DNA of 20,133 nucleotides, from the NCBI GenBank assembly GCA_016200675.1, contig JACQEH010000149.1:1-20133 (forward strand), written 5' to 3'. Positions 14,342 to 20,133 of this stretch are shown piece by piece. The position numbers and the translations under genes are program-made. The DNA comes from Chloroflexota bacterium. GTDB taxonomy: Bacteria > Chloroflexota > Limnocylindria > Limnocylindrales > CSP1-4. The notes beneath the pieces are model-generated. The model was given only the letters and a program-made list of their open reading frames with translations. It did not search any database and was not told the DNA's origin. Position 1 is the first letter of the stretch. Every line of letters begins with the position of its first letter.

Positions 14342-14764
14342 TCAGCTCTGGGCGCGGTTGGCGTTCCGGAGGCGCCGGGACTGCGACTGGAGCATCCGGT
14401 ACAGGACCCGCGGATGGTCGACGAGGAAGGCCTCCACGGCCGAGCCGGGCAGGGCCAGGCAGCGGAGCGGCCGGAGGGCCACGATGTCGGCCGTCGGCGG
14501 CTCGCCGAGCAGGATGGAGACCTCGCCGAAGAACTCCCCCCGGCCGAGCTGCGCCCGGGCCGTCCCATCAACCACCACCGACGCGTCGCCATCGAGGATC
14601 ACGTAGAAGGCCGAGCCGCTGAGGCCCTGGCGGAGGATCCGGGCGCCCTCGGGAAAGAAGGCCTCCTCGAACTGGCTCGCGACGCCGAGCAGCTGCGGCG
14701 TCGTCAGATCGGCGAACAGGGTCATGCCGGCCAGTGCTTCGGCGATCTCGTCGCGTGTTGCCAT
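14342..14764 (-). CDS. Stand-alone cyclic-nucleotide-binding (CNB) domain protein, Arg-less
   Basis: This 140-residue protein is a single CNB (cAMP/cGMP-binding) beta barrel without DNA-binding or catalytic domain. It reads ALAGMTLFADLTTPQLL, FFPEGARILRQGLSGSAFYVILDG, and the phosphate-binding cassette GEFFGEVSILLGEPPTADIV. The Glu of the cassette is present, but the Arg that grips the cyclic phosphate in CAP is Pro here, so canonical cAMP binding is doubtful. It is the first gene of the leftward unit; the monooxygenase gene starts 2 nt after its TGA. A possible -10 CACAAT (14816-14811) and GGAGG motif lie upstream of ATG 14764. It is a diverged paralogue of the CNB protein at 14921. Confidence 0.85.
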   Translation of the reverse strand: MATRDEIAEALAGMTLFADLTTPQLLGVASQFEEAFFPEGARILRQGLSGSAFYVILDGDASVVVDGTARAQLGRGEFFGEVSILLGEPPTADIVALRPLRCLALPGSAVEAFLVDHPRVLYRMLQSQSRRLRNANRAQS

Positions 14765-14828
14765 CAGCTTCCGCCGTTTCCTCCAGAGCGGTCTTCGGGG
14801 ATCGAGGACGATTGTGCATCCTCCGCGG

Positions 14829-14853
14829 CGGGCGCGGAGCCTCGCCGCGCCCG
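14829..14853. promoter_or_regulatory. Perfect 9-bp inverted repeat between divergent CNB genes
   Basis: CGGGCGCGG, 7 nt, CCGCGCCCG. It sits in the centre of the 156-bp divergent spacer, between the putative -10 of the leftward unit (14811-14816) and the -35 of the rightward unit (14870-14875). The position suits an operator for a dimeric regulator; an RNA hairpin is the alternative. Confidence 0.5.
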
Positions 14854-14869
14854 GTCATGCGCGGGCGCC

Positions 14870-14898
14870 TTGACGTGGGCGAGTGTGCCGTTCAGCAT
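14870..14898 (+). promoter_or_regulatory. Promoter TTGACG-N17-CAGCAT for the CNB-cyclase unit
   Basis: TTGACG (14870-14875) and CAGCAT (14893-14898) are 17 bp apart. This is the only promoter in the window with a recognisable -35. The predicted leader of about 16 nt contains the Shine-Dalgarno GGAGG (14912-14916) before ATG 14921. Confidence 0.5.
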
Positions 14899-14920
14899 CG
14901 GGGCTTACCGCGGAGGATCC

Positions 14921-15349
14921 ATGGCCCTCTCGAAAGGCGACCGTTCCGAGCTCCTCGCCGCCTGCCCGCTCTTCCGGGGTGTCGGCGGCGACGGCCTGGC
15001 CGCCCTGAACGGGGCCGCGACGGAGGTCACCTTTCCAGCCGGCCACGTGATCGCCCGCCAGGGCGAGATCGGGACGGGCTTCTTCGTCGTCGTCCGGGGC
15101 ATGGTTCGCGTGGTTCGCGATGGGACCGTCCTCGCCCACCTGGGACCCGGCGACTTCTTCGGCGAGCTCTCCGTCCTCGACGGCAAGCCGCGCAACGCGA
15201 TGGTGGCCGCCGAGGCCGAGACGACCTGCCTGGCCATCGCGACCTGGGACTTCGAGGCGACGCTCCTCGCGAACCCGGCCGTCACGCTGGCGATCCTGCG
15301 CGGCGTCGCGACGCGGCTTCGAGACGCCACGGACGCCCTCCGTCACTGA
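14921..15349 (+). CDS. Stand-alone cyclic-nucleotide-binding (CNB) domain protein
   Basis: This 142-residue protein consists of one CNB domain: LLAACPLFRGVGGDGLAAL, TFPAGHVIARQGEIGTGFFV and the phosphate-binding cassette GDFFGELSVLDGKPRNAMV. Both cassette anchors are present, the Glu of GEL and the Arg of PRNA, so it may bind a cyclic nucleotide. There is no helix-turn-helix, so it cannot act as a CAP-type regulator alone; it may act by binding a partner protein. It has a good Shine-Dalgarno and the only -35/-10 promoter of the window. The large cyclase-domain gene follows after 25 nt on the same strand and is probably co-transcribed, which suggests a source and a sensor for the same ligand. 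Confidence 0.88.
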   Translation: MALSKGDRSELLAACPLFRGVGGDGLAALNGAATEVTFPAGHVIARQGEIGTGFFVVVRGMVRVVRDGTVLAHLGPGDFFGELSVLDGKPRNAMVAAEAETTCLAIATWDFEATLLANPAVTLAILRGVATRLRDATDALRH

Positions 15350-15374
15350 TGCCCGCCGTCCGGTCGTAGATCGC

Positions 15375-18140
15375 ATGACCACGCCCGCGTCCCCCACGGC
15401 GCCGCCCTCCGGCGGCACCCTCGTCTTCCTGTTCTCGGATATCGAGGGCTCCACGCGTCTGGAGCAGGCGGTCGGCACCGCCGCCTACGCCGACCTCCGC
15501 GAGCGCCATCGGGCCCTGCTTCGGGCGGCCTTCAGCGCCCGCGGCGGCGGGGAACAGGGCACCGAGGGCGATTCGTTCTTCGTCGTCTTCAGGACTGCCG
15601 CGGATGCCCTGACCGCAGCCGCGAACGCCCAGCGCTCGATGGCCGTCGAGCCATGGCCGGTGTCGGCCGTCGTTCGGGTCCGGATGGGCATCCATGCCGG
15701 CGAGGCCACGATGGCCGGTGGGAGCCTCGTCGGCCTGGCCATCAATCGGGCTGCCCGGATCGCAGCCGTCGCCCATGGCGGCCAGGTCCTCGTGTCGGAG
15801 ACCGTCCGGGGCCTTGCCGGCGGCTCGCTCCCCGACGAGCTGGGGCTCGTCGATCTCGGATCGCACCGCCTCCGTGACCTGCGCGAACCCGAGCGCCTCT
15901 ACCAACTGGCCGCGCCGGGCCTCGAGGAGGCGTTCCCGCCCCTGGCCACCATCGACGCCCGGCCCAACAACCTGCCCACCCAGCTGACCTCGTTCGTCGG
16001 ACGCGCGGAGGAGCTGGCCGAGGCGCTGGCACTTCTCGAACAGAACCGCCTCGTGACCATGACCGGCCCCGGCGGGACGGGCAAGACGCGCCTGTCGCTG
16101 CAGGTGGCGGCGGCGGTGGCCGACGCGCACCCCGACGGGACCTTCTTCGTGCCGCTCGAGACGGTCCGGGACGCCGCCCTCGTCGCGTCCCGCATCGGCA
16201 GCGAGATCGGACTCTCGGAGTCCGGCGGGCGATCCGCCCGCGACGTCCTCGTCGAGTGGCTGAGCGGGAAGCGCGTCCTCCTGGTGCTCGACAACTTCGA
16301 GCAGGTGAGCGACGGCGGGCCGGTCATCGCCGACCTCCTCCGGGCCGCCCCCGGCCTCAAGGTCCTGGCCACTTCCCGGGCGCCCCTCCGCGTCTCGGGC
16401 GAGCAGGAATTCCCGGTGCCGGGCCTGCCGGTCCCGCCGGATCCGTCCCAGCTGGGTGGCTACGAGCAGGCTCGCCGCGGCGGCGGCAGCCTCGACCTTG
16501 CCGAGCTGAACACGTACGAGGCCGTTCGCCTCTTCGTGGCCCGGGCGGTTGCCGTCCGCCCGGACTTCAGCGTCACGAACGCCAACGCGCCCGCCGTCGC
16601 CGCGATCTGCGCCCGCCTCCAGGGCATGCCCCTCGCGATCGAGCTCGCCGCGGCGCGGGTCAAGCTCCTGAACCCCGAGGCTATCCTCGGCCGGCTGGAG
16701 CACCAGCTGAACCTCCTCGCGGCGGGCGCCCGGGACCTGCCGGTCCGCCAGCAGACCCTCCGCGGCGCGATCGCCTGGAGTTACGACATCCTGGACGAGC
16801 CGGCCCGGCGCCTCCTCGAGCGCTTGTCCGTCTTCGCCAACGGCTTCGACCTCGAGGCGGCTGAGGCCGTCAGCGGGCCCGCGGCCGAGGCCGGCGGCGA
16901 CATCCTCGACGGCCTCATGGCTCTTGCCGACCAGAGCCTCATCCGCTCGATCGACGGGGACGCGCCCCGCTTCTACCTCCTCGAGACCATCCGGGAGTTC
17001 GCGGCCGAGATGCTCGACCGCCGCGAGGACGCGGCGACGATCAGGGCCCGCCACACGGCCTGGTGCGTCGAGCTCGCAGAAGGGGCCGCGGCGGGACTCT
17101 CGGGGCCCGACCAGCGGAGCCTCCTCAGCCGCCTCGAGCGCGACCACGACAACATCCGTGCCTCCATCGATCGAGCCGTGGGCGCCGGCGACGGCGACGC
17201 CGCCATCCGCCTGGCCTTCGCCATGTGGCGCTTCTGGCAGAAGCGCGGCCACCTCTCCGAGGCCCGCCGTCGCCTGGAAGCGATTGCCGCCGAGCCCTGG
17301 TCCCACGCCGACCCACGGCTGCGCGCCCGGCTCATGGAGGCCCTCGGCGGAGTCCTCTGGTGGCAGGCCGACGTGGTGTCGATGAAGCCGGCCTATGCCG
17401 AAGCGCTGGCCCTGTGGCGCCAGCTGGGCGACCGGGCCGAGATCGCGAACGCCCTCTACAACTACTCCTTCTCCTTCGCCGTCGGTCCCGACCCCACGAA
17501 GAGCCCCGAGGACTGGGATCCCGACCAGGAGGGCCTGGCGGCCCAGGCCGAGGCCTATTCCATCTACCGCGAGATCGGTGACGTGCGCGGCCAGGCGAAC
17601 GTGGTCTGGGGCATGGGCAACGCCGAGTACTTCAAGGTCTCGGGCGATCACGGCGAGGCCCGCTTCCGGGAAGCCCTCGACCTCTTCCGCAGCGTGGGGG
17701 ACGTCACCATGGAGGCCTGGTCCCTGCACATGCTCGGGAGCGCCCTTCTCCGCCAGGACCGGCCCGGGGAGGCCGGCGACATCCTCCGTCATGCCCTGCG
17801 CCACTTCCATGACGCCAGCGATGCCGCGGGCATCGCCCTGGTCTTCGACGACCTTCATTCCGCGGCCGTCAGCGAGGGCGACCTGGAGAAGGGCGCCCGG
17901 ATCTACGGAGCGGCCCGACGCCTCACGGCGGCGACCGGCGCCGAGTTGGCCGGCTACGTCGACGTCCAGTTCGAGCACCGGCTTCGGCCCCACATCCGAG
18001 GCCGGCTCCCGCCCGCCGAGTTCGAGCGCCTGGCCGCGGAGGGCGCCGCGATGAGCCTCGACGATGCCGTCGCCTACGCCCTCGGGATGTCTCCCGATGA
18101 GCTCCAGCGGTCGACCCACGGACCCGACACGGCGGGCTAG
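15375..18140 (+). CDS. Class III cyclase domain - STAND ATPase - TPR signalling protein
   Basis: This 921-residue cytosolic protein has three parts. Residues 15-175 are a class III nucleotidyl cyclase domain with metal ligands Asp22 (FSDIEGST) and Asp66 (TEGDSFFVVF) and the transition-state pair Asn124 and Arg128 (INRAARI). The adenine-selecting Lys that normally lies four residues before the second Asp is Gly62. Residues 200-520 are a STAND/NB-ARC-like ATPase with Walker A GPGGTGKT (231-238), Walker B VLLVLDNFE with Asp306, sensor ATSRAPL and GMPLAIELAAAR; a winged-helix segment follows (WSYDILDEPARRLLERL). The rest, to the C-terminus, is helical with TPR-like repeats. The architecture resembles large mycobacterial cyclase-ATPase proteins but has no LuxR DNA-binding domain. 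It is probably a ligand- or protein-triggered switch. Confidence 0.88.
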   Translation: MTTPASPTAPPSGGTLVFLFSDIEGSTRLEQAVGTAAYADLRERHRALLRAAFSARGGGEQGTEGDSFFVVFRTAADALTAAANAQRSMAVEPWPVSAVVRVRMGIHAGEATMAGGSLVGLAINRAARIAAVAHGGQVLVSETVRGLAGGSLPDELGLVDLGSHRLRDLREPERLYQLAAPGLEEAFPPLATIDARPNNLPTQLTSFVGRAEELAEALALLEQNRLVTMTGPGGTGKTRLSLQVAAAVADAHPDGTFFVPLETVRDAALVASRIGSEIGLSESGGRSARDVLVEWLSGKRVLLVLDNFEQVSDGGPVIADLLRAAPGLKVLATSRAPLRVSGEQEFPVPGLPVPPDPSQLGGYEQARRGGGSLDLAELNTYEAVRLFVARAVAVRPDFSVTNANAPAVAAICARLQGMPLAIELAAARVKLLNPEAILGRLEHQLNLLAAGARDLPVRQQTLRGAIAWSYDILDEPARRLLERLSVFANGFDLEAAEAVSGPAAEAGGDILDGLMALADQSLIRSIDGDAPRFYLLETIREFAAEMLDRREDAATIRARHTAWCVELAEGAAAGLSGPDQRSLLSRLERDHDNIRASIDRAVGAGDGDAAIRLAFAMWRFWQKRGHLSEARRRLEAIAAEPWSHADPRLRARLMEALGGVLWWQADVVSMKPAYAEALALWRQLGDRAEIANALYNYSFSFAVGPDPTKSPEDWDPDQEGLAAQAEAYSIYREIGDVRGQANVVWGMGNAEYFKVSGDHGEARFREALDLFRSVGDVTMEAWSLHMLGSALLRQDRPGEAGDILRHALRHFHDASDAAGIALVFDDLHSAAVSEGDLEKGARIYGAARRLTAATGAELAGYVDVQFEHRLRPHIRGRLPPAEFERLAAEGAAMSLDDAVAYALGMSPDELQRSTHGPDTAG

Positions 18141-18221
18141 GATGAGCGCGTCCTGACCTGCTGAACGCGTCCCGCCTCGGGACCCGGGCCTGGCCCGGCA
18201 CCGCCAGAGCGTCCCGGGGAG
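18138..18221 (+). promoter_or_regulatory. -10 box TAGGAT and structured leader of the SRPBCC-MFS pair
   Basis: TAGGAT (18138-18143) overlaps the TAG stop of the cyclase gene. The leader of about 80 nt holds two adjacent hairpins, GTCCCG-CCT-CGGGAC (18169-18183) and CCGGG-CCTGG-CCCGG (18184-18198), and a second GTCCCG (18211-18216) that touches the Shine-Dalgarno GGGGAG (18216-18221). The hairpins could also be the terminator of the cyclase gene; no T-tract follows. Confidence 0.4.
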
Positions 18222-18231
18222 CACGCACGCC

Positions 18232-18666
18232 ATGGAACCGCAGCCCGTGCCGCCGATCCGTCTCGTGACCGTTCTGCCCGTCCCACCGGACGTGGCCTGG
18301 GCCTACTTGACCGACCCTGGGCGTGTCGCCGAGTGGTTCACCGAGGCCAGCGAGGTCGGCGAGATCGGCAGCACCTATCGCCTCGACTTCGGCGAGGGCA
18401 GCGTCGTGGAGGGCCCGGTCGTCGCCGTCGAGCCGAGCCGGCGGTTCGCCCACGGCTGGGCCTGGCTCGATGCCGAGCCGCGCCAGGAGACCCTCGTCAC
18501 CTGGACCCTCCGGCCGGCGGCAGCCGGCGGGTCGGAGCTCGAGCTGGTCCATGACGGCTGGGACGAGGCCGGCGCCGACGAGGCCATCCGGGACGACCAC
18601 GAGGCCTACTGGTCCGGCTACCTCGACGACCTGCACGACCTGCTCGAGGACGTGGTCAGCTCGTGA
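18232..18666 (+). CDS. SRPBCC (AHSA1/Aha1-like) domain protein
   Basis: This 144-residue protein has the helix-grip fold of the START/SRPBCC superfamily: an N-terminal strand RLVTVLPVPPDVAWAYLTD, the conserved WFTEASEV turn, central antiparallel strands (VVAVEPSRRFAHGWAWLD, TLVTWTLRPA, SELELVHDGW) and a long C-terminal helix (HEAYWSGYLDDLHDLLEDV). Such proteins bind hydrophobic ligands or, in the AHSA1 group, help other proteins; no ligand can be named. ATG 18232 has GGGGAG 10 nt upstream. The stop overlaps the GTG of the MFS gene (GTGA), so the two proteins are made together and may serve the same compound. Confidence 0.85.
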   Translation: MEPQPVPPIRLVTVLPVPPDVAWAYLTDPGRVAEWFTEASEVGEIGSTYRLDFGEGSVVEGPVVAVEPSRRFAHGWAWLDAEPRQETLVTWTLRPAAAGGSELELVHDGWDEAGADEAIRDDHEAYWSGYLDDLHDLLEDVVSS

Positions 18667-20021
18667 CCGCACCCCCGTCCGTTGGCCGCTTCGATCGCCT
18701 GACCGCCCACTACCGGGGCTTCGAGCCCGACGCGCGGCGATTCCTGCTCGTCACGCTCGTCGGCGGGGCGGCCACGAGCCTCTTCTGGATCGACTTCAAC
18801 CTCTACCTCGCGTCGATCGGCCTGGCCGACGCCCGGATCGGGATCGTCGGGACCGCCGGTGCGATCGCCGCAGCCCTGGCCGCCTTCCCGGCCTCGTCCT
18901 GGTCGGACCGGATCGGGCGGCGCCTCGTCATGGCGGCCGGCGCCGCGGGCACCGTCATCGCCGTGATCGGGATGATCGCGACCCGCGACCCGACCGCGAT
19001 CCTGCTCCTCGCCGCGCTCTACGGAGCGGGCAACCAGGCCGTCCAGGTCGTGGCGGTCCCCTACATGTCGGAACACTCCGAGCCCGCCCACCGCAACGAG
19101 CTGTTCGCCCTCCAGTTCGCCATCGGCAGCGCCACGAACGTCGTCGCGGCGGCGCTCGGCGGGGTCGTGGCCCGGGCCATCGCCGAGCGCCTCGGCTTCG
19201 CGTCCGACGGGCCCGACACGTACCGAATCATCCTCGTCTTCATGGCGGTCCTGATGGCCGCCGCGCTGGTCGTCATGCTCCGCCTGAGCGACGACCGTCC
19301 GTCGATCCTCCGGAAGCGCCACCTGCTATGGATCGGCGAGCCGGCGGCGTTCCCCGAGGTCCGCTCCCGGAGCTGGTCGATCGCCCGGCTGGGCCTCACG
19401 ATCCGCGACCGCCGGACGTTCTTCCGTCTGCTCCTGCCGGGGCTCCTGATCCCGATCGGGGCGGGCCAGATCATTCCCTACCTCAACCTCTTCATCAAGC
19501 ACAAGTTCGGCCTGGATCTCGCCTCGCTCAACGGTGTCTTCGCCCTGACCAGCATCGGCACGATGCTCGCCGTCCTCTACCAGCCGACGCTCGCCCGACG
19601 CTTCGGCCGGGTCCGCTCGGTGGTCCTGGTGCAGGGCGTCAGCATCCCCTTCCTCATCGTCCTCGGCTTCAGCCCCTTCCTGTGGACGGTCATCGCGGCG
19701 ATGACGGTCCGGAACTCCCTCATGAACGCCGGCAACCCCATCGCCAACACGTTCGCCATGGATCGCGTGAGCCCGCCCGAGCGAGCGACCCTGGCCGCCG
19801 CGATGTCCCTCATGTGGTCGGTCGGCTGGGTGGTGGCCGGCTTCTACTACTCGGCCGTCCACGCCGCCCTCGGGTTCGACGCCGGCTATACCGTGAACTT
19901 CGCCACGATCGTCGTCCTCTACACCGTCGCGACGTGGCTCTACTGGCGCTGGTTTCGCGACGCCGAGCCGACGCCGGCCGCTGGCGGGCGCGTCGCGGCG
20001 GTGGCTGCCTCGAGCGACTAG
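18663..20021 (+). CDS. MFS transporter
   Basis: This 452-residue membrane protein has about 12 hydrophobic segments. The MFS loop 2-3 motif is recognisable as SWSDRIGRRLVM with Asp82 and Arg86/Arg87. A cytoplasmic loop in the middle (about residues 207-245) separates the two six-helix halves, and the C-terminal half contains RRFGRVRSV, the echo of the same motif. The helix LAAAMSLMWSVGWVVAGFYY is in the last third. The substrate is unknown; the family covers efflux and uptake. Start GTG 18663 overlaps the SRPBCC stop by the GTGA arrangement. The TAG stop lies in a CTAG shared with a convergent open frame. Confidence 0.88.
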   Translation: MTAPPSVGRFDRLTAHYRGFEPDARRFLLVTLVGGAATSLFWIDFNLYLASIGLADARIGIVGTAGAIAAALAAFPASSWSDRIGRRLVMAAGAAGTVIAVIGMIATRDPTAILLLAALYGAGNQAVQVVAVPYMSEHSEPAHRNELFALQFAIGSATNVVAAALGGVVARAIAERLGFASDGPDTYRIILVFMAVLMAAALVVMLRLSDDRPSILRKRHLLWIGEPAAFPEVRSRSWSIARLGLTIRDRRTFFRLLLPGLLIPIGAGQIIPYLNLFIKHKFGLDLASLNGVFALTSIGTMLAVLYQPTLARRFGRVRSVVLVQGVSIPFLIVLGFSPFLWTVIAAMTVRNSLMNAGNPIANTFAMDRVSPPERATLAAAMSLMWSVGWVVAGFYYSAVHAALGFDAGYTVNFATIVVLYTVATWLYWRWFRDAEPTPAAGGRVAAVAASSD

Positions 20022-20133
20022 GGCTTGCAGCCCACGGTGAAGCCGGACACCAGGGGCATGGAGAAGGGGCCACTGGATACCCTGACGCTGTTGGTTTGGC
20101 AATCGACAGCGGAGGATCGCCCGTGGCCCCGGC
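20018..20133 (-). CDS. 3' end of a convergent gene, cut by the window edge
   Basis: On the minus strand a frame enters from the right edge and ends at TAG 20020-20018. The last 37 or so residues include SSAVDCQTNSVRVSSGPF and end VSGFTVGCKP. The two cysteines and the Ser/Thr/Val-rich strand pattern look like the end of an extracellular beta domain. The stop shares CTAG with the MFS stop, as at two other convergent pairs in this window, which supports a real gene. Too little is present to name it. Confidence 0.4.
   Translation of the reverse strand, partial: RGHGRSSAVDCQTNSVRVSSGPFSMPLVSGFTVGCKP

Noticed and set aside
12811..14592. Upstream extension of the LysE frame to a 850-codon product
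   Set aside because: The extension is a shifted reading of the monooxygenase gene with no motif; LysE starts at GTG 12810.
11120..18140. A complete anti-phage CBASS- or Pycsar-type defence system
   Set aside because: A cyclase-like domain is present, but the CNB proteins have no effector domain (no nuclease, TIR, or transmembrane toxin), and the operon partners are metabolic flavoenzymes and an exporter.
15282..18233. A 983-codon minus-strand open frame opposite the cyclase-ATPase gene
   Set aside because: It mirrors the codon structure of the real gene; the plus-strand frame has cyclase, Walker A/B and TPR features, while this one has none.
1..20133. tRNA, rRNA, CRISPR array, insertion sequence or attachment site
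   Set aside because: No cloverleaf with a T-loop, no regularly spaced repeats, no transposase or integrase motifs and no terminal inverted repeats were seen on either strand.

Overview
This is a very G+C-rich (roughly 70 % by eye), gene-dense bacterial chromosome segment. It shows no rRNA, tRNA, CRISPR, insertion sequence, phage or plasmid genes. I can support 21 protein-coding genes, one of them cut by the right edge. The mix of genes, the many GTG starts and the -10-only leaderless promoters suggest a high-GC soil or freshwater bacterium, perhaps a Chloroflexota lineage such as Limnocylindria, with Actinomycetota as the alternative. No marker gene settles this, so the taxonomy is inference.

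Left part (1-7640), housekeeping and small-molecule enzymes: a GreA-type transcript cleavage factor, a cupredoxin lipoprotein, a PLP enzyme of the D-cysteine desulfhydrase / ACC deaminase family, divergent from it a metal-dependent amidohydrolase followed by a cupin and an aminoglycoside-phosphotransferase-fold kinase, then RidA, a secreted lytic-transglycosylase-like protein, an alpha/beta hydrolase and the DNA repair enzyme Tag (3-methyladenine glycosylase I).

Middle (7714-11123): a two-gene ABC-2 type exporter (permease and ATPase, ATGA overlap), a 48-residue zinc-ribbon protein, a class II aldolase and an AqpZ-like aquaporin.

Right part (11120-18140), the most unusual region: two divergent transcription units, each beginning with a stand-alone cyclic-nucleotide-binding (CNB) domain protein, separated by a 156-bp spacer with a perfect 9-bp inverted repeat. 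The leftward unit is CNB protein, flavin monooxygenase-like protein, LysE-family exporter, sarcosine-oxidase-like FAD enzyme. Its genes are separated by 2 nt, but the last junction is broken: the exporter lacks its C-terminal end and the FAD gene has no in-frame start codon. The rightward unit is CNB protein plus a 921-residue class III cyclase / STAND ATPase / TPR protein. A cyclase-like protein beside two CNB sensors looks like a local nucleotide-signalling module, although key residues of canonical cAMP chemistry are substituted in two of the three proteins. The window ends with an SRPBCC protein and an MFS transporter (GTGA overlap), and the 3' end of a convergent gene.

Two window-wide patterns stand out. 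Seven or eight genes have a TANNNT-like -10 box ending 6-8 nt before an ATG or GTG, implying leaderless mRNAs, while most genes with a leader carry a Shine-Dalgarno sequence. The tetranucleotide CTAG occurs only five times by my scan, always at gene boundaries; three of these are shared stop codons of convergent gene pairs.
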